Below, in pieces: positions 12,201 through 23,827 of a DNA stretch of 64,000 bases; positions within the stretch are counted from its first letter, which is position 1, and every line of letters starts with the position of its first letter. This stretch comes from Prinia subflava (Eukaryota > Chordata > Aves > Passeriformes > Cisticolidae). The DNA lies in assembly GCF_021018805.1 (NCBI RefSeq), contig NC_086247.1:118889094-118953093 (forward strand), in the 5' to 3' direction. The position numbers were made by a program, and so were the translations under genes. A model generated the notes under the pieces. That model was given only the letters and a program-made list of their open reading frames with translations, was not told the DNA's origin and ran no database searches.

Positions 12201-15200
12201 GGAGATGGTTGTGTTTGGGGTTTGAATTCTGTTGTTGCTTTGTTGGGTTTTTTTGACAGTGAGAGAAATCACATCCTTATCTCAGTGCTTCAGAGAGGAT
12301 TAGAGAAGTCTCTTGGTACTGCTGTAGCAGCCCTTCAGCCATGTCAGCCTAAATTCTGCATACAGTCATACTGTTCCCTGAAGTGCAAATTCAGCAGAGC
12401 ATCTACCTGCAGTACAAAAACTGGGATCAAAACTAATAGAAAATGGAGGCATTGGTTATCTTGGTTTTACTCTGTTTGTGCTACTTTAAGTAGAATTCAG
12501 CATGAATGTTTAATTTTGTATCTTCAAACATAAAAGCTGATAATGCATTTGTCTCATTGTAAATTAAACAAAGAATTTATAGTCTAATACTGTACATTGC
12601 TGAAAGGCTACAGCTGGCATATAAGAAAAAGTATAAATAGCTGTCAAAACTTTATTTTGTTGGTATAAATCAATCCATGGAAGCTTCCACTATGATGAAT
12701 CAGCAAAATGAAACTGTGCACCTTATCTGCCTACAGAAAACTTTTCTTGCTTTTTTGAATATAAATGTTTTTAAAATCCTGTCAAATGGTGATTAAAACT
12801 GTGGTTGTATGTGTTCTAGGCTGTAAGAACCAGTATGTATGGCCGTCCAGGGTCCTGCTATATTGACATACCTGGGGATTTTGTGAATCTTCAGGTGAAT
12901 AAGAGCTCTGTCAAGTGCGTAAAGATTATGTTCATTATTTTTCAAGTCACTGAACAAAAAGAATTCATTTATATGTTAATTTCATATTTTATTTTCCTAA
13001 AACAAGAAAATCCAGCCTCTAAATGTAATATTCCATCATAACATGATACAGATTAGTTTGTAATGAAATGTGCAAAATAAAGGAATTAATATGGTAATAT
13101 AATGATGTCACTCTGTACATCTCTGAAACAACATTTTACCTATAAGATTAAAGAAACAAGAAGGAAAAATTTCAAAGCCTGTTTAGAAAAAAACATTTCC
13201 CGTTCTAATAAATGCTGTAACATGGTGTGTAGCAACTGCAAGTTTATGCTAAACAATAGGTTTTGTCTTTCAGCATTTCTTGTTTTGAATTCTTTAAAGA
13301 GCCTCTTCTGTTTTGCTTGGCTTCAGGTACGTGGAATGCTGCCTGCCACCTCCCATCAGCGTGGCTGAACACTCTGCTGTATCCAAAGCAGCTTCTGTCA
13401 TTGCCCTTTCCAAGCAGCCTCTGCTCATCATTGGCAAAGGTAGAATGATTTGATGTAGCTTTGAACTGTGCACCTTCAGGACAAGAACAGTGATTGCTTT
13501 TCCCTAGAACTGTTAGCCATCTTTTGAGTTAAACAAACAAACCAACCAACCAGTAGTAAAACCACAAAATTCTTTGGAATTTAGTGTTAAAATCTGCTCT
13601 GGTTTTAGAAATTTTTTTCTGTAATGGTTTATTTTTCATCTAGATTAAAGAAAAATCAGTTGATAAAATATAAGTGTATGTAGAAAAAAGGTCAGATAAC
13701 TGTTGTCTTTAATCCTAAAGCCAATACCAAGGGATCACTTCCAAAATTCTGAACAATTTAAATTCTATTAAAGAAATTATATTCTTTGTCTGATGCTCTG
13801 GCATATATAGCAAGAACCAGAGTAACCAAAGGTCATTTTTCTGTTCGTTCTTACTGGAAGTGCCAGCCTACCTGTGTGGGGATATACAGCAACACACAGC
13901 AGGTGCTGCTGCTGTTGCTGTTTTACAGACATTTCATTGTACTCCACCAGTGTAATCAATTCCTGGAGATGGAGGATAATTATTCTCTGTGCTGGTTCAC
14001 TTCTTTTGTGCCTCCTTGTGGAGTGTCAGGCAGTGCAGTGGTGCTTCTGTTGAAGATACAGGTCAGCTAGGCACAGAATTGAAATAACCAGCTCGTTTAA
14101 CCCAGGCTGCTTTTCTGCAGATGTGGGGAATGATCTCTATCTGTGTTTAATTAGGGAGTGCAATGATTGAAATGAGATGGATCTTATGATTGATTAGGTA
14201 ATGAAATTGAAAACAGAAGGTAGAGCTGAAGAGATTATGGGATTTTTTTTTTTCTCTCTGGCTGGATACCCATGAAGAAAAGAGTGTTCTTTGAAAGTAA
14301 AAGGTGGAAAAGGCAGAAAAAAGATCTGTGTTTTGTCAGTGTCAGCAGTTGAGAATCTACTCAACAAATGTACCTGGACTTAGTGCTATATATTGTTGTT
14401 AGCAGAATTTTGGAAAAATTTACAGAAGTGTATTCTTCAGGAATTAAGGCTCACAAATTCAGGCCATTACACAAGGACCAGTCAGTTATTCCAGGTTGCC
14501 TGGGCAAGCTTAATTCAGCAACCATGTACTGCTGCAGCATCACAGGAAATGTATGCACAAACACATACTTTTGCAAAACTTTAAGCTTCTCTCTTTTCAT
14601 TGAAGGCTTATAGTAGAGTCTTTGGGCAGGTTGTTATGCAGCATGTGGTACAGCAGCATGCAGGGGACAAGCAGGAAATGATATGATACAACATAAAGGT
14701 CATCTCCTGTTGCTGCTGCAGAAGTCTCTGTCCCGTAATACCAAACTTCACCCACTAAAAAATTGTCCTTTTAAATAAACAAGATCTATTTTTTCCCTAC
14801 CTTGCTTCATAAAAATTGATAAAATAGTTCAGCTGAAGTCTTACAAAAAAACCAAGCAAACAAAACTTTTTGTTAAAGATAGGTAAAATTCTAACCACAG
14901 ATATCTGTGGTTTGACATGTTTAGTTTGAGTTCAGAATGAAAAATAACAGGCAGCTTTCATAATGGGAAACAGTACTCTTTCTGCTATAATGTAATCAAC
15001 TTAATCGAAGTTCAAGCAAAGTTGGTTTCTGTATTAAGTATTAAGCAGTATTTTTCATTTCATTCAGGTGCTGCTTATTCACATGCTGAAAACAACATCA
15101 GAAAGCTGGTGGACCTTTGTGGACTGCCTTTTTTGCCTACCCCAATGGCAAAAGGAGTAGTTCCTGATAACCATCCAAATTGTGTAGCTGCAGCAAGATC

Positions 15201-18200
15201 AACGTAAATATAAAGCAAGGCTTCTAATCCTAACAACTGAGAAACAACTAGGAATTTTGGTGGTCTTCAGATGCCAGGGAAGGGGAAATTCATACCACAA
15301 AAATCTTTTCAACCATGTTTTGCACCTCACTGTAGAGCACTGAAAGTCTTGCTGGGAAAGGGACAACAGATTTAAGTGGATCACTTTAGAATGCTTACCA
15401 GGAAGATACCATGAGATATATTATAACCAGTAGCTATGAAACCTGGGGCAAGTAGATGGATGGATCAGTGTTGCTAGTTTGTATTTCATAACATTTCATA
15501 ACACAAAACAGAGCTGGCAAGTAGTTTATGTTAAACATTTAACTTTGTGCACTAAACAAATTTCTTCTTTTTGCTTTAACACTATAAACGGAAGCTTGAA
15601 CTGCCCATGTTGCAGTTGAAGTTTTGCCAGCTGTTGTCTCTCTCTGTATGTCTATGTATGCAATGCTCTATCACTAAATTACACTTTATTTATAAAGAAA
15701 AGATATTTCAAACTACCCTGAAAGACCCTGTTTAAAGTAATTTTTAACTGGGGTGGGGGTTTTTTTGGCTTTTGGCAAAATTCATGTGAATGGACTCTTA
15801 GAACCCTACTGTGTATGAATGTGCACAGAATTGGTTTGCAGATGGAGCATTTATATACCCTGAAAGTAAAATGCTGTCCATTGCTGAGCATCTTAGCTTT
15901 ACCACTGTTAAGCATACTGCTAGCAAGAACAGAGAATAAAAGAATATACCAAATATTGTCTGCCTGTCTGAAAGGTAAATTAACAGGAGGCTATACTGAG
16001 AGGCCCATACAGTCTTAATTTTGGCACCCACTGTTGCCAGTGTCACAATAGGGAGTCTTTTGCTTTAACCTCAGCATCGTTCTAGCATCTTGTTGGTCTC
16101 CTAATGTAATGATTCCTCCCCTATATACAGTGTAATAGGAAAACAGTAATTCATTTTCTTCTTAGGTTGTTTAACTCGAGAATGGCTTGGTGATTGGCTG
16201 CATAAATGGATACAGGGTTTTGGGGCCAAGCAAGCAGCTTAGAGGAAGGAAGAATTATGTGTGTATTCTGGGGTTTGCTGTGGTGGTTAGGATTGCTACT
16301 AATTTTGCCAAGACTGTTAAATGTAATAGAGATTCCTTCTCATCTGGCTCTGTCATTTGCCTTTATTAGGGCATTACAGCATGCTGATGTAATCATCTTG
16401 CTTGGTGCAAGGTTGAATTGGATTATGCATTTTGGCCTTCCACCAAGGTATCAACAGGATGTAAAGGTTATTCAGGTAAGCAGGAAAATTATTATTACTT
16501 GATAAAAGTCTTCTGTGTTCTAGCATTGCCCAGAGCAATTATTGTACATTATTTTGGTCATGTATTTCATGTGGCAAGTACTGCCATATGGACAGTGCAC
16601 TATGGTGCATATAGTTATGGTAATTCCTCAGGATTACTTAAGATATCTTTAGTTGTGGTTTTTACTTCCTAATTTTTTTTTCTAAGAATGCTTACAATAT
16701 TGTTCCTAGTATAAAGGGCTTCGTGCTGCTATAGTGAGAAGGGCAGGCTCTTGTATGCTGTTGACTAATACAAGGTTAGACTTACAATACTGTTGTGATT
16801 TTTGGAGCATTGGAATTCCTGTGATTGAAAGAAAACTGTCTTTGAAATTGTGGAATCTTTTGTACTGCTCTTTTGACTGATTTTTTTCTGAGAAAGAACT
16901 GCTTTCAGATCCTGTCATAATGTAAGAGCCCAGTCACTTGGAAATGAAATAAGAGAAAGAAAGGCTATTTAACCAATTCATGCATTTGACAGTCTGCCAG
17001 CTCTTAGCAAGAGAAGTCTTTAAATCGTGTCCTTAAAATCTCCTCCCCAAGAGTCTATGATCAAATAGTAGTAGTTGATCCAGCACATTGGCTCTCCTGC
17101 TTACACTGACCTGGAACAAAGTCTAAAGTTCCAAACTTTGCAAAAGCATTAATTTTTAAGCTAAATTTTAAAAAATACACATGTGATTTTTGCAAATATT
17201 ATTTTTACAAATAATACATATTTTATATTTCTTCTATCTAAAAAATTAAAGAAAATATTTTTTCATCTCACTTAATTTTTTTGGCTATCAGAGATTATTA
17301 TTAAAATACTAAGTCAGTTCACAGTCTGTGTGACCTGGTCAAAAATAAGTTTATGTAACTTTAGAGGGCTCATGCATCACTGATAGATTTGCTTCAGTAG
17401 TTGCAACTTACTTTTCAGTTTCTTCTTGCTAGCTAAGTTCCTAATGTGAAGTAGCATACACACAGTTTTCTCAGTGACAAAATTGCTGCTTTGTATAGAC
17501 TTTAAGGGATACCTGAGCCTGGATTTTTAGCTCTTATACAATGTTGCAATAAAGTTCTACAGTGTCTGCAGGAACGTGAAAGAAGCAAGCAGTCAACTTC
17601 AAGGATATATATGACTTTTTATTACAATAGGTATGTACGGTAGGGTTTTACTTTGTATAAAAGATTTTCTAATGTCATGTCAAGGAAAGGCAAAGGAAGT
17701 TACCTTTACAGCCAAAATAAGGTATGAAGATAGTGTTAGACATCTATGTATGTAGGGCCATGTTCCTCACTTGAACTGAAAAAAAAAGTTCTCCTTAATA
17801 TCCTTGAGTTAATGGTTGTCTTTCTTTTTGAAATACAGATTGATATTTGTGCAGAAGAGCTGGGGAATAATGTAAGGCCAGCTGCAACTTTATTAGGTGA
17901 CATAAAGGCCGTGACTGAGCAGGTAACGTAATGTCCTGTGTCCTCTGGTTTTGACCTCAATTTCCTCTGATTCATGTGAAGTTAGTTGCCAGTTAAGAAT
18001 AAAAGAAAGAACCCCAACTGTTTAAGGAAAACCATTTTTCAGGCAGTATATTCATGTAGTATATCCAGTCTGTTCTCAAACTATATATTAAAGAATCTGA
18101 TTAGTGTTACTGCGATTGTGCTGGGATTGTTCTTGATAATATTATTATTGATGTTTTTGTTGTCTTTTAAACATGTTAAAAGAAGTGCTCTACAGCATTT

Positions 18201-21200
18201 CAATATTGTTCCAGCTCTTAGAAGAATTCAACAAAAGATCATGGAAATACCCTTCTAATTCAGAGTGGTGGCAGAAGCTAAAAGGGAAAATAAAGAACAA
18301 CGAGGAAAGATCAAAGGTAGGATGACACTAAAGAAATTAAAATGTTTCTTGCTATAACAGGCATTGATGCATTTTCAGTTTTGTAACTGCTCTGTATCCA
18401 ACTTCAATTATTTCCCAGTTAAGTCACCCTGACTTTGAAAATTTGTACCATTCTGGTATGGGCTTACTCTTATGCTTAGGAACTGTAAGCATTATAGGTC
18501 AAGTATTCTGTGATTTTGTATAAATTCAAACTGTGTTAAAATCATTACACTTTGGGATTGGATTCCTAAAGCCAGAAGACCACAGCCAGAGCTGCTGTAT
18601 TGTGGGCAGTGACTCCTAAGCAATGGACAGATACTCCAAGTGCAAGCTGGCTTAGATGAAGACACATTCTTAGTTTTCTTCTAATTGTAATCATTGTAAT
18701 TGTGCAGTTTAGCAATGCTGGTCTAATTTAATCTATGTTAAAACCAAGTAGCTATTAAGACCAAGAGACTGCAGATGCTTGGTATATACCTAACTTTATG
18801 TAACTCATATTCTGTGACTTTAGAGGCATGTTCCCAAGACTGGGATCTAAAATAAATTCATTCTAGCAGATTGCTCTTTTGAATTACCTCCCAGCACACA
18901 GGTGGCAGCTCACTTAGGGTTGTCAGTAGTCAAACCTGGGTGGAAAAATTTCATGTGCCTCTTGGGTTAAAGTGAGTTTTAATAGCTTCTGCTAATGAAG
19001 GCCATTGAAGGGTTGCTGAGCTTGTTGAGCCTCTGATAAATATGTTGTTATGTTACCAGGGTAGATACAGAAGGAGTGACCTTGATGTAGTGCGTGGAAA
19101 ACCAAATACCCCAGCCTTACCTAGCAGAGTGTATTTTTATTTCCATCGTTATTATTTATGTGTCTCTGTTTTGCACATTAAATTCTATTCATGGGAGTAA
19201 CTAATACCTTTTATTTTTAAGGGATTAGCATTACAGAAATCTCTGCCTATGAATTATTACACAGTCTTTCATCACATCAGAGAACTGATACCCAAGGACT
19301 GCATTTTAGTGAGTGAGGGAGCAAACACCATGGACATTGGACGAACCATGCTTCCAAATTTGTATCCCCGTCAAAGGTGTGATATCTTTTGTTCTGACTT
19401 AATGAGCTACATTTCTGCATAAATGTTTTGATTTAGCTAAGAAGTATAATAGTCTGGAAAACAGAATTATGACATGTTGAGAGAGGGATTAAGGAAGGTT
19501 TTCCACTCACATACTGATGTCCTGTCGTAAATTTTAACAATTCTCTGCATGCTTTGCAGAAGAATGGTGACAGTTGCACTCTCTCTTGTGGAAAGTGAGT
19601 GATGAGCATTGTGTTTGATTCCCTGACCTAGATGTTGGTTTCTGTGCTCAGAGGCTGTGGTAAACATTGATGAAAAATAGAAACAATCACTGGGATTCTC
19701 ACATTGAAAAGAATTAATGTGAAGAGTTTTTCTTTGGAACACTTCAAAATGGGGAAAACTTGAAAATTGGATTTTATATTGGACATGCTTTCATGTAAAC
19801 CTCTAAGTACCACTGAGTACCTCTGAGTACCACTAAGATGTGTGTAGTCAAAATACTGCTTTGTGAGCAAAACAACGAGCAGCCAAGAAAACCCATGTAC
19901 TTCCAGTAGTGTTGGGGGAAGAGTGTGCATTTCCCCCCTTACTTAAAATAAGGACACAGTAATGTTACTGGTTGTCTCTTCAGACTGCACTGCATGTATC
20001 TGAAAGCAAATTGAGCAGTTAACCCTAGAATAATCTAGTGCTTTATGTACTTTTGTATCCATTATGTGCTTCTGATTGAAATGATCTAACTAAATTATGG
20101 CTTTCAATTTGGTTTCAAATGGTTGAACAGAAGACTAAAATTTGAACAGCAGTATTTAATCAATGGCTTTCAGACTAATAGTTATATTTTCAAGGAATTA
20201 AATATAGAAATATTTCATGTTGTCTGTCTCTACAGTAATTGAATGTTTTTGAAATACTGTTACTATGCAAGCTAAAAGCATATGAGAATAGTTCTTTAAT
20301 GTAGCACTAGTGTACAAAAGTTCTTCATTTTAATTTGAGTTCCAGGATGTTTATGTCACTTAAAACATTTGCAGTTTTATCAAATGTTTGGCTGAATATA
20401 ATAATCTTTACATGTGGTATCTCTTTATACCAATTGTTTATAAAACAGTATTTGAATACTATATGGCAAAGTATTACAAGTAAAACTAAGGCACTATGGA
20501 TTAATTGAAGAGATTGAGTAGAAATAAAGGGATAGTAATTCTGTATTCTCCCTTTAGGCTTGATGCAGGTACTTTTGGAACCATGGGAGTGGGGCTGGGT
20601 TTTGCCATAGCAGCTGCAATGCTAGCCAGAGACCACACACCTGGAAGGCGAGTTGTCTGCATAGAAGGGGACAGTGCTTTTGGATTTTCTGGAATGGAGG
20701 TGGAGACTATCTGCAGGTAACTGGGGGGTTTTTGGCTCAAGAAGATGCTCTTCAGGGTCACTTTAAGTAGAAGACTTTAACTGCTCGTAGGTGGGGCATC
20801 CATAAAACACATGAAAACAAGCCAGGAAACATACATGCTCATTTTTTATGTTGTGATGTAGTGCTTTACCAGCAATGATGAAATCATATTTCAGGTGGAA
20901 GTGGTTTTTTTTTCCTTGTAAGAAAAATTACACTCTTAACATCTTACGGAAGGGGGCAAGTATTTCAGAATTCTTCCAAATGTGTCTTTTTACAGATACA
21001 ACTTGCCAATCCTGATTATCGTAGTTAACAACAATGGGATTTACACTGGTTTGGATGCAAATTCCTGGGAGGAGATGTTAAAGTTTGGTGACCCTGCTAC
21101 ATGGTAAGCATCTTCAAAGAATGTCCTGTTAACTGTGGAAGAGATTACTAAAATTGACACTTGTTTAATTATTAATGCTTTATTATCCAGATTAAAATTA

Positions 21201-22304
21201 CTTTTATAGAATCAATTTATTCCTGGGCTAAGTTCAGGTAAGTAAGAACCGGTTACCAAAAACAAACAGCCAACTTAATTCCATCCTACTGTTTGCACAA
21301 CAGTGCAGCAGAAAATGATTCTCTATTATTCTCAGGTTCCTGCAGCAGTTCAGCCCACAGTACAGAGTTCATAGTGGGCTAACTTTCCAAATCCTGATTT
21401 CTCCAAAATTACCTGAGGCTTGAGTTCTGAGTTTACACAGGACTTACGCTTCTGAGCTGAGATCTCTGTACGAAGAGAACTAGGCTAATGCTTTGCTGGG
21501 GAATGTCTCTACAAAAAATGAGTATGCTACCCTATAAACACATCTTAGGTGATACAGGAACCATAGTTCTCTCAGCCCAGAAGAATTCATCAGGCCAGCA
21601 CTATAATCATATTGGACTTTAAAATTGGTGCTAAAGTAATTAGATTAGTCAGCCTGGCAATTTTCCCATGCCATTAATCATGTTTTCCATTCTGTTACAG
21701 TGTACCGCCTGTTTCTCTCCTGCCAAATGCACACTATGAGAAAATTATGTCTGCTTTTGGAGGTAAAGGATACTTTGTTAAAACACCAGAAGAGTTGCAG
21801 AATGCTCTGAAAGCAAGTGTGACTGACAAGCAAACGCCTTCTCTTATAAATGTAATGATTGATCCACAATCTGAGAGAAAGAAACAGGTATGTATGTGTC
21901 TTCTTTCTTTTTCTGCAAGCTTCATGGTGGTGAGTGTCTGAAAACCTTAGGGACTGTTGCTTAAATCACAGAGCAGGCAGACATGGTTGCAGGACAGAAA
22001 GATTGTTCTTAGATTTGGAAGATGGAGAAAATAGATCCTTGCTATCTGCTTGTTGAGTTTTTCCCCCACTGGCTATTATTAATGTATAGTGTCCTTGATG
22101 ACTGTTTCCAGAATTTTAGGTTATTCCTTTTCATTCTAGACAAAGCAGATGAACCATGTTTGAGCAGTCTTTATATCCTGTGGATTCCCTCTGATAGTTA
22201 ACTGTTCCTCTTGCTGTGTGCCCATTCTGATGTGGTTTTTATTCTGTGTTGATTTGGGTTTTTTCTTCCAGGAATTTCCTTGGCTGACTCGTTCTAACCT
22301 GTAG
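3199..22304 (+). CDS. HACL1: 2-hydroxyacyl-CoA lyase 1 (complete, 17 coding exons)
   Basis: Thiamine-diphosphate and Mg-dependent peroxisomal lyase. It cleaves 2-hydroxyacyl-CoA (for example 2-hydroxyphytanoyl-CoA) to formyl-CoA and an aldehyde one carbon shorter, in alpha-oxidation. The coding exons are 3199-3255, 4203-4307, 7840-7880, 8424-8504, 11166-11238, 11757-11834, 12820-12914, 13327-13439, 15068-15203, 16370-16475, 17839-17922, 18215-18316, 19222-19376, 20558-20716, 20996-21103, 21701-21887 and 22272-22304. They total 1713 nt, giving 570 residues plus stop; human is 578, from memory. All introns are GT-AG and every phase matches. Visible landmarks are GIPVTE (29-34) and GMRNEQA with Glu52 in the N-terminal ThDP domain, LLGARLNW in the middle domain, and the ThDP/Mg motif GDSAFGFSG (446-454) followed by NNNGIY (473-478). 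The C-terminus is SNL, a PTS1 variant (human SNM). The N-terminus is about eight residues shorter than human. An upstream in-frame ATG at 3100 overlaps a CCAAT box and is probably not transcribed. Confidence 0.97.
4203..4307 (+). CDS. HACL1: HACL1 coding exon 2
   Basis: Encodes residues 20-54, phase 0 at both ends (acag|AAC, GCT|gtaagt). It carries [12 protein letters not shown] and GMRNEQA, the most conserved N-terminal ThDP-fold segment, including Glu52. Confidence 0.97.
6044..6082. repeat. Perfect 15-bp inverted repeat with 9-nt loop
   Basis: The left arm tatacagctgccttc (6044-6058) is exactly complementary to the right arm gaaggcagctgtata (6068-6082), with the loop tttattggt between them. 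Two further G-T pairs would extend the stem in RNA. It lies in the sense strand of HACL1 intron 2. Confidence 0.95.
6308..6441 (+). mobile_element. CR1 LINE 3' fragment
   Basis: The stretch begins with gtggtggagtcaccatccct and ends with gaggtcttttccaacctcag plus a degenerate gattgtgtga tail. This matches the end of avian CR1 elements, read on the plus strand. It is 5'-truncated and lies in HACL1 intron 2. Confidence 0.88.
7840..7880 (+). CDS. HACL1: HACL1 coding exon 3
   Basis: A 41-nt exon encoding [13 protein letters not shown] plus two bases of Arg68. Acceptor tttcaacag, donor gtatgt, phase 0 to 2. It is found by homology and splice sites despite its small size. Confidence 0.95.
8424..8504 (+). 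CDS. HACL1: HACL1 coding exon 4
   Basis: Completes Arg68 and encodes [20 protein letters not shown] and on to NC plus two bases of Trp95. Acceptor tgtgtag, donor TG|gtaatt, phase 2 to 2. The SGPG loop is conserved in ThDP enzymes. Confidence 0.96.
8830..8865. repeat. 18-bp direct duplication
   Basis: Two adjacent copies of cctaaatttaaattcat plus one base (8830-8847 and 8848-8865), differing only at the last base, lie in HACL1 intron 4. Confidence 0.9.
11073..11120. repeat. Imperfect (TA/CA)n microsatellite
   Basis: Alternating tatacata and cacaca units lie just upstream of a G8 run and the polypyrimidine tract of HACL1 exon 5. Confidence 0.85.
11166..11238 (+). CDS. HACL1: HACL1 coding exon 5
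   Basis: Completes Trp95, then encodes [20 protein letters not shown] and EFPQ, ending at residue 119. Acceptor tttctag, donor CAG|gtacat, phase 2 to 0. The GAFQE(F)PQ segment is near-identical to human. Confidence 0.97.
11757..11834 (+). CDS. HACL1: HACL1 coding exon 6
   Basis: Encodes residues 120-145 ([20 protein letters not shown] and PAVIEK), phase 0 to 0. Acceptor attcag, donor AAAAG|gtatga. Confidence 0.96.
12820..12914 (+). CDS. HACL1: HACL1 coding exon 7
   Basis: Encodes residues 146-176 ([20 protein letters not shown] to VNKSSV) plus two bases of Lys177. The donor is AA|gtgcgt at 12915. A competing GTGAAT at 12895 after NLQ was rejected because it would break the frame into exon 8, while the chosen donor restores the human-like VN..SVKY junction. 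Confidence 0.9.
13327..13439 (+). CDS. HACL1: HACL1 coding exon 8
   Basis: Completes Lys177 and encodes [20 protein letters not shown] through LLIIGK plus one base of Gly215. Acceptor cttcag, donor G|gtagaa, phase 2 to 1. It starts the middle domain. Confidence 0.93.
14893..14912. repeat. 20-bp perfect palindrome with back-to-back RUNX-like motifs
   Basis: The sequence aaccacagatatctgtggtt is its own reverse complement. It contains AACCACA and TGTGGTT, matching the RUNX core in opposite orientations. It lies in HACL1 intron 8, about 155 bp before exon 9. Confidence 0.9.
15068..15203 (+). CDS. HACL1: HACL1 coding exon 9
   Basis: Completes Gly215 and encodes [20 protein letters not shown], then [20 protein letters not shown], up to two bases of codon 260. 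Acceptor cattcag, donor AC|gtaaat, phase 1 to 2. Confidence 0.96.
16370..16475 (+). CDS. HACL1: HACL1 coding exon 10
   Basis: Encodes the end of codon 260 and [20 protein letters not shown] through YQQDVKVIQ, ending at residue 295. Acceptor ttattag, donor CAG|gtaagc, phase 2 to 0. GARLNW is the conserved core of the middle domain. Confidence 0.96.
17839..17922 (+). CDS. HACL1: HACL1 coding exon 11
   Basis: Encodes residues 296-323 ([20 protein letters not shown] and DIKAVTEQ), phase 0 to 0. Acceptor aaatacag, donor CAG|gtaacg. Confidence 0.96.
18215..18316 (+). CDS. HACL1: HACL1 coding exon 12
   Basis: Encodes residues 324-357 ([20 protein letters not shown] and a Lys-rich helix), the variable linker before the C-terminal ThDP domain. 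Acceptor gttccag, donor AAG|gtagga, phase 0 to 0. Confidence 0.93.
19222..19376 (+). CDS. HACL1: HACL1 coding exon 13
   Basis: Encodes residues 358-408 ([20 protein letters not shown] through [14 protein letters not shown] and LYPRQ) plus two bases of Arg409. Acceptor tttttaag, donor AG|gtgtga, phase 0 to 2. [11 protein letters not shown] is characteristic of the family. Confidence 0.96.
20558..20716 (+). CDS. HACL1: HACL1 coding exon 14
   Basis: Completes Arg409 and encodes [20 protein letters not shown] through [17 protein letters not shown], phase 2 to 2. It holds GDSAFGFSG (446-454), the first half of the ThDP/Mg-binding motif. Confidence 0.97.
20996..21103 (+). CDS. HACL1: HACL1 coding exon 15
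   Basis: Encodes residues 462-497 ([20 protein letters not shown] to FGDPAT) plus two bases of Cys498. VVNNNGIY closes the ThDP/Mg-binding motif. Acceptor tttacag, donor TG|gtaagc, phase 2 to 2. Confidence 0.97.
21701..21887 (+). CDS. HACL1: HACL1 coding exon 16
   Basis: Completes Cys498 and encodes [40 protein letters not shown] and on to ERKKQ at residue 560. Acceptor tgttacag, donor CAG|gtatgt, phase 2 to 0. Confidence 0.96.
22272..22304 (+). CDS. HACL1: HACL1 terminal coding exon 17
   Basis: Encodes [10 protein letters not shown] and stop TAG at 22302-22304, followed immediately by a second in-frame TAG. The final SNL is the expected PTS1 tripeptide position; the human enzyme ends SNM, a non-canonical signal. 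Acceptor cttccag. Confidence 0.95.
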   Translation, partial: EFPWLTRSNL

Positions 22305-22860
22305 TAGAAGAGGAAGATGATGGTGGTGCAAGGCAGTACTTTAAACAAAATTGAATTGTTTTCTGGAAGTGGAACTGATACAACTGTGTTTTGCATAGGC
22401 ATTGGAACAAAATGGGATTTTAGAACTGCTGCTAAAGGAATCTTTAAATGCTGAAATTAAGTAATTGTAAAATGAGAAAGACACATATGAATGTATACCA
22501 GGCCTTCTAGCACATTGTACACAAACACTGATGATAAAATTATATACTTTACTCAGAGTAATATCCATTATTTGTGAATTTAAATCTTGAATGTTCAGGA
22601 TGAACAGACCAAGGAGAGGGTTTTATGCTGTCTGCAACACAGAAGTGTTTGACAGTCTGCAGTTATAGTAACTTGATTTTTAACCAACCACACCACCATT
22701 CTACTTGTTAAAAACTTTGTCCTCTAAGGACCAAACCAAAGCATTTTGCTGTGAATAATTCCTGATTGGCCTCATTATGCATTGAAGCCCGTTGCATTGG
22801 TAGTAGCTTCCTTATTTTACAGATTGATTTTTCAGCTTCTTCTGCATGTAGAAGTAGTGT

Positions 22861-22866
22861 ATTAAA
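22861..22866 (+). terminator. HACL1: Candidate HACL1 poly(A) signal ATTAAA
   Basis: ATTAAA lies 557 bp after the stop codon and is followed by a T/GT-rich stretch (tttctgtctactgaatttgtttttac). It is the nearest good candidate. Confidence 0.4.
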
Positions 22867-23827
22867 AATGCAGAACTTACTCAAGGGCTAAGTTTCTGTC
22901 TACTGAATTTGTTTTTACTAACTGGAACTTACGGTGTTTGTCGGAAAAGGAAATCCTGGATTTTTGTTTGATGCTTAGCTCTTCACAGACACCACCATGT
23001 CTGTAGGCTGAAAACATGGCCATATTTCTTAGTGAGATTTCCAGTATTAATAGATTAAAAATCTTTATAATCAGAAGCATTTTAAACAAAACATTACCAC
23101 CAACATCACTGAAATATCAACAGTGACACCAACAAAAAGACCACAAAAAACCCCAAACGAGAACAAAATTTTTAAAAATCCCTCACCAGAACAACAACAA
23201 TAAAAACTATTAGACTGGAGCATAACGTTCATTTTAGCTGGCATCACAAAGCAACCACCAGTGTTTGTGCTGTGACTGGCTAATCGTACAACAAAGGTTC
23301 TTCATGTAACTGGATAGAAACCTGGAGTTCCACCTGCACTGTGATGCAGAGGTAACATTTAAAGCATATATTTGGCCTGCCTGGAATTCTGTCTACTGTG
23401 TTTTCATTTGTTGCTGCATCTGACAATCTGACTTAGAGTTGAGACTTTAAAAATGAAGTAGCTCTTTGTCTACACTTCTGTCATGACCTACAGCAGCTAG
23501 TATGCCAGATACTCTGAACAGGTTGCTCTATATTTACATCTGTTCTTAAATGCACAGGTTCTTCGTTGTTACTTGCACAAAAGGGAATATTCTGTCTCTG
23601 ATTTGGATTTTGCTTGCTTTATTTTCCATTATTCCATTGTCAGTAAGTGGAAGGCACTTGATGACCTAAGGAGAGAAAGGACTGGGCTGGCAGGGGATCA
23701 TGACCTACAGTCAGATGTGTTGCAAAAGGCTTGGCTTATTATGGCTGGCACTTTAGGTCTGGCCCAAGGCTGTGGGTTACTGTTAGGCAGAGGAATGTGT
23801 GTAGTCTCTGCACACTAGTACAGGGAG

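Noticed and set aside
12147..12533. 128-codon frame in HACL1 intron 6
   Set aside because: It lies between two confidently joined exons, has no homology that I recognise and no splice sites that would include it in frame.
12820..12894. HACL1 exon 7 ending after NLQ at the GTGAAT donor
   Set aside because: It would join to exon 8 out of frame. Extending to the GTGCGT donor at 12915 restores frame and the human-like VN..SVKY sequence.
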